64,000 nucleotides of DNA from Marvania coccoides (taxonomy: Eukaryota; Chlorophyta; Trebouxiophyceae; Chlorellales; Chlorellaceae): the NCBI GenBank assembly GCA_963854735.1, contig OY978100.1, forward strand, positions 1,054,001-1,118,000. Direction: 5' to 3'. Position 1 is the first letter of the stretch. Each line of letters opens with the position of its first letter. The position numbers and the translations under genes are program-made. This document shows positions 35,501 to 45,881 of the stretch, piece by piece. The notes beneath the pieces were generated by a model. That model was given only the letters and a program-made list of their open reading frames with translations, made no database searches and was not told the origin of the DNA.

Positions 35501-35668
35501 ATGCGGGATGAGACCGGGGCGGTGTTTGTGGACGATTTTGCATTGTCGTTCCACATCCACTTCTACCGGCTGCTGAAATGGCTCGCGGTGGGGCCGTTTG
35601 CCTTTACCGCGCTGGCCATTTTGGCATACAACGGGGCAGACGCCCTCAGGGCAGAGCTGCCAGCGTGA
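32541..35668 (+). CDS. DEX1: DEX1-like FG-GAP/integrin-alpha-type repeat membrane protein
   Basis: Exons 32541-32695, 32790-33102 and 33245-35668 give about 963 residues. Intron 1 has a GC donor (AG then GCGAGT); only this keeps phase. The protein starts with a signal peptide (MAIAALILLALLVGSAEA), has FG-GAP/beta-propeller units with Ca-binding D-x-D-x-DG loops (NDGRKDVIVPG, DIDLDGVLDIAVA, DGDGRDELVVAASYFF, DINNDGLLEVIVG, DVDGDGMLEMIA) and ends in a transmembrane segment (VGPFAFTALAILAY). This order matches plant DEX1, required in Arabidopsis for pollen exine patterning and calcium-binding; an alga has no exine, so a cell-surface or secretory role is more general. The middle contains a long low-complexity insert with repeated Gln blocks separated by Pro (about residues 260-310) and His/Asp-rich stretches. 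Confidence 0.85.
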
Positions 35669-36170
35669 AAAATATACCCAGGATTAAATTGAAGAGGTAC
35701 AGTATGTTTTTTGAATGTTAAAAGTTATTTTTTGATATGTAAATTTGGCAATAAGCATTCTGCGACATGCTCTTATTTTTTTTTAAAGCAAGGGCTCATT
35801 TCTCTGCTGCTGCTTTCTCCATGCACGCAAACATGATATGTCTCCAATTCATTGGTAGGTCTAAAATTCCCCAGCTCACTCTACAGCGCTCCTCTCTTCG
35901 TATAACACTGAAAAATATATTTTAATTACTTTTCAAAGGAAAAAAGAATATGTATTTGACATGGGGGGTTGCAGGGTGCGAAAACTGGAAATTTTATAAA
36001 TCAAAAGCAGCAACATGAATTCTCAGCAAGTTAAGAAAGGGAAGACAGGCAAGTAAAGAAATAAAAAAACAGAAAGGTCCATTTTCAACCTCTTGATTTT
36101 TTGTTTGTTTTAATTTCTCTCTCGAGGGAATCAAACTAGACAAATAGCAGGCATGAGAGAGAGGAAGATC
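35669..36170. other. convergent intergenic region
   Basis: AT-rich 3' flanks of the DEX1-like gene (plus) and the ENR gene (minus). No coding or RNA feature seen. Confidence 0.4.
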
Positions 36171-37462
36171 TTACTGCGCGCGCTCAGCCTGGCGGTCCAG
36201 GAGGGTCTTGGAGTCGGGTGCCACGCCCATAACGTTGAGGCCGTTGTCCACGTACATGGTGTGGCCAGTGACTGCGGAAGAAAGAGGGGACACAAGGAAG
36301 GCGGCGACGGCGCCGACCTCAATGGCGGCGAGCTCCTTCTGCACGGGGGCGTTCTCGTAGGAGTAGGCAATCATGTCGTCAATGAAACCGATGGCTTTGG
36401 CAGCGCGGGAGCCCAGGGGACCAGCGGAGATGGTGTTGACGCGCACGCCGTATTTGCGGCCCGCCTCGTAAGCCAGCACTTTGGTGTCTGACTCCAGGGC
36501 AGCCTTGGCTGAGCTCATGCCGCCGCCGTAGCCGGGGATCACCTTGTCAGCAGCGATGTAGGTCAGAGAGATGGCGGCGCCCCCGGGGTTCATCAGCGGG
36601 CCAAACCGCTGCATCATGGACACAAAGGAGTAGGAAGAGGCGGAGATGGCGGCCAGGTAGCCCCGGCGAGAGGTCTCCAGCAGCGGCTTCACGACCTCGG
36701 GGCCGTTGGCGAGGGAGTGCACCACGATGTCGATGTTTCCGACGTCGTTCTTCACCCGCTCCGCGACTTCCGACACGGTCCAGCCTGTGTTGCCGGCGTA
36801 ACGCTTGTTGGTGGCAATGTCCTCGGGAACGTCCTCCTGGGTGTCGAACACGGCGTCCATGGGGTAGATGTTGGCGAACTCCATGAGGTTGCCGTTTGAG
36901 AGCTTGCGGGACGCGTCGAACTTGCCGCGACGGAAGCTGGTCTCGAAGATGTTGAGGGCGGGGACCCACACGCCGATGGAGATCTCGGCGCCAGCCTCGG
37001 CCAGGCACTTGGCGATGGCCCATCCGAAACCGTTGTCGTCGGCAATGCCGGCGATGAAGGCCTTCTTGCCTGGGAGAGAGAAAAGGTGGAGGGGAAAAGT
37101 GAGATGAAAAGTGATGGGAAGGGTGACAAAAGTGGGGAATTTGAGAGCGATAAGATCCATCAGACCTCGCAGATCGATGGGCAGGCCGGTTCCGTTGGCA
37201 GCAGCGGTCACGGTAGACGCATTCCGACGGCGCAAGGTGAATGTGGGACGGGACGATGTGAAAGCTGCAGTCTGGCTGGGGCGCAGCACAGGGACAGCCT
37301 GCTGATCACAATTCAGAGGGTATAATATTAGGATTTCCGAGGTTTTTTTTGAAATGTGCGTCTCCTTTTTGAGCTTACCCGAATCATCCTCTTGGCCACT
37401 TGCGGAGTGGTCCGCAGAGCGGAGGCGACGCAGGACGCACGGCTGATGGTCTGGGACGCCAT
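36171..37462 (-). CDS. ENR1: enoyl-[acyl-carrier-protein] reductase (NADH), plastid FabI type
   Basis: Exons 37462-37379, 37298-37166 and 37069-36171 splice in phase to 371 residues. It catalyses the last step of the type II fatty-acid synthesis cycle, reducing trans-2-enoyl-ACP. About 70 N-terminal residues rich in Ser/Arg/Thr ([17 protein letters not shown]...) look like a plastid transit peptide. The reductase domain has the NAD-binding [36 protein letters not shown], and the active-site Tyr and Lys in [18 protein letters not shown], close to plant ENR. The C terminus contains [15 protein letters not shown]. Length and motifs are complete, so a functional enzyme is expected. Confidence 0.93.
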
Positions 37463-38085
37463 GATCACCGATCAATTTTTTAAAAAGAGATCGAAATCGA
37501 GGACGAAACTCAAATTTGTTTCGACGCATAAAAAATAAAGAAAATTTTCTGACCTCTTCAGTTCGTCAGCTGGGCTGTCCCCCAAAAGCTGGCGTGAAAG
37601 CAGGGGAGCACATGGTCGCTATTGGAGCGAGAGCGTGGGCACTGGCACCTCCGAAACTGCAAGAGGAGGGTATGGCGGAATACAGTATTCGTCGTGGCGG
37701 TGGCGGTGGCGGTGGCGGTAGATTTCAAACACAGTGGAATGTAAAGCACTCATTCTGGCACCGACAAGGAGGTCTCAGGCTTTTTATAGTGATCAGCTGG
37801 CAGCAGGAGTCGCCTGCATGGACAGCAGAACCTCTGCAAAGTTTGACTGTCTTTCCATCTCATAAACTGTCATACCGCCAAGCTCCCTAGTTTATTCATT
37901 TTATTTGAAATTTCTCTAAAAGACAGTAACTTAAAGTGCTTTTACCGCTAGCTTGCGCGCACGACACAGTTTTTGCGCAAACAGCAGCAGCACATGTCTT
38001 ATCTTTTTATTTTTAACTTGAACACGTTTTGCTCACAGAAACCTTAAAAAGCTTGCTAGCATTCATCTAATTTATATCGCAAAAA
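37463..38085. promoter_or_regulatory. divergent intergenic region
   Basis: Separates the ENR start (minus) from the plus-strand gene at 38086 and must hold both promoters. A (GGCGGT)n-like run lies at 37697-37720. No other element can be named. Confidence 0.35.
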
Positions 38086-38944
38086 ATGGCAAGCTTTGCC
38101 GCAAACCATTTTTCACCTCAAATTCGTGCAATTCGTGGAAGAGCGCACTTGGTATGCTGCTCGGCGGCCCCGCAGTCGAATGCTACATCACGTCCTCGAG
38201 TGCGGGCGCCGCCCCAGCAGGCAGTCAGCGGCGCTGCAGACTTCGGGGTCGGGCGTGGGAGCTCGTCCAGCGATGCAGAGCAGGAGAGGAGGGACGCCGA
38301 GTTTGAAGCTGCAGTGGGGTCGGCGGTGCATGAGGCGATGGAGGCGGAGATGGTGAGCCTAAATTCCAGATTTTAATCATCCCCGCCTCTGCTGCATTTT
38401 TTCGGTTTCCTTTTTTTATTGCAAAGCCGACCCTAATATACCCAACGCCCTTTTCCAGACTTCAATGAAGGAGAACGTGGCCAAGGCGGTAGGCCAAGCT
38501 ATGAGGGACGATAAGCTGGATCTCACCGCCAACATCAACACGCTGGTGGCTCTGACAGGTGTTGTCATTTTCGAAAGAGGTAAAGAAGAGCGTGTGATTC
38601 GCCAAATGCGATTCAAGACGCGTTTTTCACTCGCTCAAATGGACAAGTTTTGAAGTGAAAATGACCATCCTCCTCCACACACGCATTTTGAAATACTTGC
38701 AGGAATTTGGACTGCATGGGACCTTTACTTTGGCGACACGTTCTTGAGCGACCTCACCAGCATCTTCATCGGCCTGGGCATCATGGTCTCCATCCGCATT
38801 TTCAACATCCCCCTCGCCGAGTGGCAAGTTAAAAAAATCCGCCTGAAAATCAACGAAGATAATTTGAATATTATGCACCGCCGATGAACACTTTTCTCAA
38901 CTACATTTTTACTGTGCGGGTGCAGGAGGCGGCCTGGAGAATAG
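38086..38944 (+). CDS. small plastid-targeted-looking membrane protein, unknown
   Basis: Exons 38086-38352, 38459-38558, 38703-38823 and 38926-38944 give 168 residues, with a GC donor (GCAAGT) for the last intron; without that splice the frame reads on to a different short tail and stops at 38885. The N terminus (MASFAANHFSPQIRAIRGR...) looks like a transit peptide. After a Gln/Glu-rich helical segment comes NVAKAVGQAMRDDKLDLTAN, WTAWDLYFGDTFLSDLTS and a hydrophobic helix (IFIGLGIMVSIRIF). It is unrecognised; localisation is inferred from composition. The clean splice sites and the coding bias support a real gene. Confidence 0.6.
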
Positions 38945-39341
38945 TAAAATGAAATCAGAGGTAAAAGGCTGAATGCCATGCTAGAGCTAACAAACGTACA
39001 GCTAGCATCATGAAGTTACCACCCTTTTGCCGGAAGAATGATAATAAAAGCAGGCCGCAAAGCGCCTGCGTAGTATGAATCTGTATGCTAGACAGAACAA
39101 TGAATATTCTTCCCATTTGAATCGCCTTAGTTTTTTTTTTCACTTTGTTTCTGTGAAGTTGATGAATTGGAAATGACGAGGATGCCTACAAAATATTAAC
39201 ATTATTGTAAACTGTATATCTTCTCCCATTTATTTTGGCGTCAAGCAAAATTGCACCCCCAACGAGGAAGAAGCGCTCTGTTGTGATTAATTTGTTTTCA
39301 AAAAAAACGTTTTTGAAAGTGAGAAGGAATCCACCCTAATC
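38945..39341. other. intergenic, nothing recognised
   Basis: AT-rich spacer of about 400 bases between two plus-strand genes; no exon or RNA feature seen. Confidence 0.4.
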
Positions 39342-41004
39342 ATGCCGCAGGTAATAATCGACTCTGCGTGATTTTCGTGCGCTGGAATGCCCCTCTCGAA
39401 ATCCCGCAATTCTCTGCAGGTGGGAGATCAAGACCCACTCAATGCGGAGCGCATCCTCAACCAAGCGTGAGTATTTCCTCGGCAAAATAAGAATGAATCA
39501 ATTATGTCTGTGTTTTCTAGCAAATAGCACCCCCACCAGCGCTGGCTCTTTGCTTTGTTAGCACCCAACTCATTCCTCCGCTCGCCTCTTCACTCTCCTC
39601 TGAGCCTTCGCCTCTATCCGCTTGCAGTCGCGCTCTGAGCCAGCGCGTGGCGCAGTTCAGCAACCGTCTCACCGCAGAGTATGAATCAGTCACGGAAGAA
39701 GTCGAGAACTTGTCGACCGCAGTCGGAAAGGCGCTGGAGGCCGCAGCTGCCTCTGGAGACCCGGACGGCGCGTGGGTGGACCACGTGGTGGAGCTGGAGA
39801 GCGCAAAGGCCATTCTGCACGGCAACGGCCCTGGAGGAGACCTGTGAGTTGGCATCTCATTTTTTTCATGATGTTTCCAAGCTCCACTTTTTCCCTTTCT
39901 ATCAAAATTTGGGGGCCCATTTACCTCCGCCAAGAACTCAAAATTAATTTTAAAACACACAAGTATTAAGCCCTGTTCAAATGAAATGTAGGCGCAAGTT
40001 TCATCACACCCGCAAGCCCGCCCTGCTGGGCACCTTTTTGGGGCGCTCCACCAACGTGCTGACGGTGCGCCGGGACGAGTCCATCCGCATCAAAGAGGAG
40101 TACCACGCATTTCGCAACCGCTCCGCCTACACCATGTTTGCATTTGCGGGCCTGCTGTATGCTGGTGTGCTGCGCAGTCGGCGCATGGCCGAGGTCGGCG
40201 AGGCTCTCTCTTTGATCCCGGTGGTGATGGTGGGGGTGCAGCTGTTCCTGTGCTGGCTGCTGTTCTTCTACACCGCGGGGGCGCTGAGGGAGAGCGTGCT
40301 GAAGGCAAGTCGATGCCTTTTTCCCAGAAATTTCTCAAAATTTCCTTTAAGAAATAATTCAACTCTTTTGCTTCCGTCCTCTAATCGTGTTCTTATTGAA
40401 TACTACTATTCTTGTGCAGGTCAATGGCTCCCACATTCGTCCCTGGTGGATCCACCACCACTACTGGGCGATGGCCACCTGCGTGCTCATGCTGTCGCTG
40501 CCGGTCGACTCCCCCGCCTTTGTGAGCGCCATCACGATGTTCCTATGGTGGGCGATGATGCAGTCGGTGGTCATCGTGCTGCAAAACCGCTACCAGCGCC
40601 GTCGCATGTATACCCGCATCGCTCTCGGCAAAAACTCCGCCATGGACATCGTAGGAGGCGAAAGTAGCGGCGCGCAGGGGCAGATGCTGGTGCTGTACCC
40701 CATGCTGTTTGCAATGCAGGGGCTGCAGGGCTATATTGGGTGGGAGATGCTGACAAAAACGGCGTGGGCGCTGCTGTCGCCCGAAGGCTTCTTAGACCCC
40801 GAAAGCAAGGACTCTGACCTGTGGGGCAGCCGCGGGGTGGCATTGGCTGGCGCCATGATGTTGTACATGGCGTCTAAGAACGCGTTCAACACCGTCGCCA
40901 CGCTGGTCTACAAAAGCCGGAGCAAGAAAAAGGCGGTGAGCAGGATTGCGGCGCTGAGGTCGCGCTCGACGGCATCGCCGCCTCAAGAGAGGAAAGATGC
41001 CTGA
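39342..41004 (+). CDS. TMEM120: TMEM120 (TACAN/NET29) family membrane protein
   Basis: Five exons: 39342-39350 (only 9 bases), 39420-39466, 39628-39843, 39992-40304 and 40420-41004; 389 residues. Intron 4 uses a GC donor (AAG then GCAAGT); family homology requires it, since it joins LRESVLK to VNGSHIRPWWIHHHYWA, matching the TMEM120 signature (RESILRNNGSDIKPWW in animals). The N-terminal third is a coiled coil (VAQFSNRLTAEYESVTEEVE); the rest has about six transmembrane helices. TMEM120 proteins lie in the ER/nuclear envelope; TMEM120A binds coenzyme A and influences lipid metabolism in animals. Which of these applies here is unknown. The tiny first exon is supported by phase only. Confidence 0.85.
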
Positions 41005-41395
41005 TAAAGGAGGCCGTTGTTAATTGAGTTTTGAAGTGAATAAAGGGATTTTGGTTGAAGCGGAGCGTCTGCAACAACAGCAGCGGCAACTCCAGTTTTG
41101 GTTTGATACTAATTTACCGAATCTCCCAGGGTTTCCCCTCATCTTTCCATGGGGTTAATTTTTGTATTCCCCGCACCACTCCTCCATTTTCACTGCATTG
41201 AGTAATTTTGTCTTGTTTCAATTTTGAAGAAGCCACCTATCATCAGCAGCCTATGGAGAAATATAAAGATACAAAAATCGCCATATCAAACAGTAAACAC
41301 GCACACAACTAGAGCAAAACGGGAAAGGAAAAAAGGTTAAAAGCAAGCGGAAAAAATTAAACATATTTATAACTGCTCTTGGTAGTGTCCATTAA
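41005..41395. other. convergent intergenic region
   Basis: AT-rich 3' flanks of the TMEM120-like gene (plus) and the DLAT gene (minus). No feature seen. Confidence 0.4.
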
Positions 41396-43013
41396 TTAGG
41401 TCAGCAGGCGGTAGGGGTTGTTCATCGCCTTGGCGAACGCCTTCAGCAGCCCAGACGCCACAGCGCCGTCGTACACTCTGTTGTCGGCGCTCAGCGTCAC
41501 AGTCATTTCGGTTGCTGCCACAGGGGCGCCGTCCTTGCCCCACCTCGCCACGCTGCGGGCGCCGCCCACCGCCATGATGCACGCTTGCGGAGGGTTGATG
41601 ATCGCCGAGAACGAGTCGATGCCAAACATCCCCAAGTTGGAGATCGAGAAAGAGCCGCCCTGGAACTCTTCGGGCTTCAGTTTGTTGGCCCGCGCCCTGC
41701 TCGCCAACTCCCGCACCTCCGCGGCGATGGCCTGGATGCTCTTGGTGTCTGCGTTCTTCACGATGGGGGTGATGAGCCCTCCCTCCGTGGCCACAGCGAT
41801 GGAAATGTCGACAGAGGGAGATGCCACGATGGCCCCAGCGGCGGAGTCCCAGAAGGCGTTTGCTGCGGGCACCTCTGCGAGCGCAATAGCGGCCGCTTTA
41901 ATGACGCAGTCGTTGACTGACACCTTGATGCCTTGCTCTTTCAGTGCCGCCCGCATCTGAGCAATTCCGTCCAAATCCACTTTAGCCTCGAGGTAGTAAT
42001 GAGGGATGGTGGTTTTGGACTCCCACAGCCGCTGCGCAATAATGCGGCGGATCTGGGTAGTAGGAATGTCGGTGAAAGCCTCGCCAGAGGCCACCGGAGG
42101 CAGCGGAGCAGGGGCAGCTGCCTTCGGAGCTGCTGGTGCTGCTGCTGCAGGCGCAGGGGCGGCTAGGGCTGCGGCTGTTTGTGTTGCAAGTTTGGGAGCG
42201 GCGGCGGGTGCAGAGGGTGCGGCTGCGGCGGGTACTCCGCCGTTTCCAATGGCTGCCAAGACGTCTCCTTTGAGGACCATGTGGTGGGGACCTGTGGGGT
42301 GCACAGCTGAGATTGGAATGCCAGACTCCTCCAGGTAGCGACGGGCAGCGGGACCGATGCGTGAGTCGGCCTTCACTGCCTCAACGGCAGGTGCAGCAGC
42401 GGCAGGAGTTGCTGCTTCGACCGGCAAAGCTGCCGCTGCACCTGCGCCAGCTTCTGGCTGGTAGTCTTTGAACGCGGCGATCTGGTCCTCTTCTTCCACG
42501 AGAATAGCGACGGTGGAGCCCACGTCGATGCCCTGTGTGCCAGCAGCCACCAGCAGTTTGGCCACAAAGCCTTCATCTTGGTTTTCCCACGACAAAACAG
42601 CCTTGTCGGTCTCAATCTCAGCCAGAACGTCGCCTGGCGCCACCTCCTGCCCCACGCTGACCTTCCACTCGACAACATTCCCCTGGGTCATGGTGGGGGA
42701 GAGCGCAGGCATGGCCAGCGGAGTGTAGGAAGGCAGCGACGAAAAGGGGCGCAACAGGCCGGTCCACCGGGGGGCCTGTCGACTGCAGGTGGACAGAGTT
42801 CTGTGGGAAGGGAGGGAGGGGCATAAGCGTCAGAGTGGGCACGAACCCAAAGAGGCGAGTAGCCAATCGCACAAGGGTAAGGATGTTGCGAGTTTGGACT
42901 CACTTGGTGATGGCAGGAGCAACGGTGGCATCGACAGCGGTCCAGATTGATCGGGCAAGGGTCGCCTTGGCGGCCGAAGCCAGCAGAGGCAGCTTCAGGG
43001 CTCCTCCTCTCAT
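41396..43013 (-). CDS. DLAT: dihydrolipoyl acetyltransferase, E2 of pyruvate dehydrogenase (mitochondrial type)
   Basis: Exons 43013-42904 and 42800-41396 splice in phase to 504 residues. E2 transfers acetyl groups from lipoyl-lysine to CoA. The N terminus (about 60 residues, Arg/Ala/Leu-rich) looks like a mitochondrial presequence. One lipoyl domain follows, with the lipoylated Lys in EIETDKAVLSW (about residue 103), then an Ala/Pro linker, the peripheral-subunit-binding domain (IGPAARRYLEESGIPISAVH) and the acyltransferase domain. The catalytic motif normally written DHRxxDG reads DNRVYDG near residue 477: the His is replaced by Asn, while the Asp and Gly are kept. The single lipoyl domain and the LPSYTPLAMPALSPTMTQG start match the mitochondrial rather than plastid enzyme. 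Confidence 0.88.
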
Positions 43014-43071
43014 TTATATTTTGCCACTGCCAGTGAACAGCAACTTCGGGTGCTGAAACCCGTAGAGAATA

Positions 43072-43125
43072 TGAACGAGGTGTATATATATATAGATAGT
43101 GGGTGAACGAGGTGTATATATATAT
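43072..43125. repeat. 32-base tandem duplication with TATA tracts upstream of DLAT
   Basis: TGAACGAGGTGTATATATATAT occurs at 43072-43093 and again at 43104-43125, about 60-110 bases upstream of the DLAT ATG. The (TA)n parts may serve as the core promoter. Confidence 0.6.
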
Positions 43126-43394
43126 TGAGAACTGCAGGAGCGTGTCTTTTTTCCTTGAGCCAGTCTTTTTTATGGAAAAACGTTCAAGCAAGCAAAAAAA
43201 GCTTTAAAAGACGCGCATTCTAATTTTAAATATTATTTAAATATACAGAATATCATCTCAATCGTATTATTTCGATTTTTTAATCACATCTTTTAATTTC
43301 GAAATTTAATTTTCGTGGCGGCGATTATTTAAATTTTGCCCACACGCGCAAACGCATACTTGTCAGAGCTTCTCCGGTCATTCACTGCACCACC
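43126..43394. promoter_or_regulatory. shared promoter region of DLAT and DNAJC2
   Basis: AT-rich DNA between divergent genes (DLAT minus, DNAJC2 plus). No specific motif identified. Confidence 0.3.
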
Positions 43395-45591
43395 ATGCCC
43401 CGCCGCAGCCGCCGCTTGCTTACGTACGACCCAGCAGCCGGTCTTGGCGAAGGCGGCGTCACTGTCTACTCCAAGCTCATCGGGCTGACCCACAGCTTCG
43501 GCAAAGACCCCGCAGGGCATATTTTCCACGACAAGGCACTGCGGCAAGCTGGCCTGCTCCGTAAGTCCCATTTTTTGCATCACTTGGCCGTCGGTGAAAA
43601 TCATTCACCTGTGTCTGAATATCAACCCATTTCTTCTTCGCTGCTGCGCCCAAATTGCAGAGGACGAGCCAGAGGAAGAAGACGCTGGCGATGACACCGA
43701 GAGCGAGGCCACCGCCAGCCGCCAGGGCAGCACCGCTGACTTCTCTTCTCTCAATGGCGGAGGCGACAGCGACGCCAAGTGGCAGGGCAAGGGCCGCAAG
43801 AAGAAGGTCAAAGCCACCGCCCGAGCGGACCTCTACGCGCTGCTGGGGTTGCAACACGAGCGGTGGATGGCCACGGACGCTCAGATCAAGGCCGCCTATC
43901 GCCGCTCTGCTCTGGAGCATCACCCAGACAAGCAGCGCCAGGCCACCGGGGGGGAAGAGCAGGACGAAGCCACAATGCAGGCCGCGGAGGACCGATTCAA
44001 GGCAGTACAAGAGGCTTACGAGACGCTGTGCGACCCTGCCAAGCGCCGGGAATTTGACTCCATGGACGAGTTTGACGACAGCCTGCCCAGCGAGGAGGAG
44101 GCTGACACTCCCGAGGGCTTCTTCCGGTCGTTCGGCGCCGCCTTCCGCCGCAACTCCAAGTGGTCGGTCAACCAGCCTGTGCCTGAGGTGGGGGACATGA
44201 GCGCTGACATGGCGCATGTGGACGCTTTCTACGAGTTCTGGTTCTCTTTCAAGTCGTGGCGGGAGTTCCCGCACCCGGACGAGGAGGACGTAGAGAGCGC
44301 GGAGTCGCGGGAGGAGCGGCGCTGGATTGAGCGGTACAACGCGAAGCTGCGGGAGAAGAGCAAGAAAGAAAGTTTCAGGCGGCTGCGGGCGTTCGTGGAG
44401 CTGGCGCACAAGGTGGACCCACGGGTGATAGCGTGGCGGGAGGAGCAGAAGGCGGAGCGGGAGCGGCAGCGCGCGGAGCGGGAGGCAGAGCGGCAGCGGC
44501 GGGAGGATGCCGCGAAGGAGGCGGCAGCGGCAGAAGAAAGGAGGAAAGTGGAGGAGGCGGCGGCGGCGGCGGAGGCCAAGAAGCAGCGACAGATGGAGAA
44601 GAAGGCGCTGCAGAAGGAGCGCGCTCGGCTGAGGAAGCTGTGCGGCGCAGGAGACGCCGCGTTAGCAGTGGTGCAGCTGCCGTCAGAGCAGGTGGAGGCG
44701 CTGTGCTCAAGCCTGGGCCTGGCAAGCTTGGGCGCGCTGTGCGAAGAGCTCTCCGCAACGCACCTTTCCGTGGAAGCCAAGGTGGCGGCAGCCTCCGCCC
44801 GTCTCAACTTTGTCAGCGCTGGGCACGAGGAGGATGCGCGGCGCAAGGAGGAGGCAGCTGCCGCGCTGGTCGCTGCCGCCAAGGCGGCGGAGAAGAAGGA
44901 GGTCGCAGAGCGCAAGGCGCGGCTGGAGGAGTGGAATGAGGAGGAGGTGCGGCTGCTGCGAAAAGCCATCGACAAGTTTCCGCTGGGAACCAGTCGCCGG
45001 TGGGAGCAGGTGCAGGCGTACGTGCGCACCCGTACCGTAGAAGAGATCCTGGACATGGTGAAGCACGGGCTGAAGACCGGCAAAGTTGCTGCGCCGGCGG
45101 CCACCCAGGCGGGGCCCCAGATTGTGAAGAAGCGGCAGGCCAACACCGTGATCAAGTCTGACGCCACCGTACGGGACGAATCGTTCTCGGACGTGGACAT
45201 CAACCTGCGGGGGCCTGCGGTGAAGGCAGCGGTAGCTCCAGTAGCAGTGGCGGCTCCGACTGATAAGGCTCCGACAGCTGCGCCTGTGGCAGCCGCGCCT
45301 GTGGCGGCTGCGCAGCCTGTGAAGGCTGTACCTGTTGCGGCATCGGTGCCTGTGGCAGCTGTCCAGCCTGCGAAGGCAGCAGCGGTGCCGGCAGCTGCTG
45401 TGGCGATTACTGCAGAGTGGAGCTCTGCTGATGAAGTGGCGCTCGTGAAGGCGCTGAAGGAGATTCCCAAGGATGCGACAGACCGATGGGACCAGGTGGC
45501 AGCGGCGGTGGGCACTAAATCAAAGTTCGACTGCGCGAAACGGTTCAAAGAAATGAAGATGGCCTACAAGTCGAAAAAGGGTGGCAGATAA
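43395..45591 (+). CDS. DNAJC2: DNAJC2/ZRF1 (zuotin, MPP11) J-domain and SANT protein
   Basis: Exons 43395-43560 and 43661-45591 splice in phase to 698 residues. ZRF1/zuotin is the J-protein of the ribosome-associated complex, which stimulates Hsp70 on nascent chains and in plants also acts on chromatin. The J domain (about 125-200) has LYALLGLQHERW...IKAAYRRSALEHHPDKQ with the HPD triad. A zuotin-homology region and a long charged helix (REEQKAERERQRAEREAERQ) follow. Two SANT/Myb-like domains end the protein: WNEEEVRLLRKAIDKFPLGT...RRWEQV and AEWSSADEVALVKALKEIP...RWDQVA, separated by an Ala/Val/Pro-rich linker. This order is that of plant and animal DNAJC2; yeast zuotin lacks SANT domains. 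Confidence 0.92.
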
Positions 45592-45881
45592 ACCTCTCCC
45601 CATCGCTTTTTGTAACGGCGGTCATTTTTGTGTTAGAGAGAGACCTCTGCTGAAATGGGGAGCTCAAAGTTATGCTATGTATTATGTTGTTTTGCCCAAC
45701 AATTATTCATACATTTAAATAAAACATAGGTGCAAAAAATATGTCAACAACTATGGCTATACATACATACATACATTGCAGGGTTTTAAGTCTGTACAAA
45801 AAGGCAACTAAGGCACCGTAGCAGATGTGCCCACCAATAAGAGAAAAAAAACAAAAAAACAACAGTCGTTCCTTTCTTTGT

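Noticed and set aside
44229..45548. 439-codon minus-strand open frame opposite DNAJC2
   Set aside because: Ser/Ala/Thr-rich antisense shadow of a GC-rich gene; the plus strand holds complete J and SANT domains.
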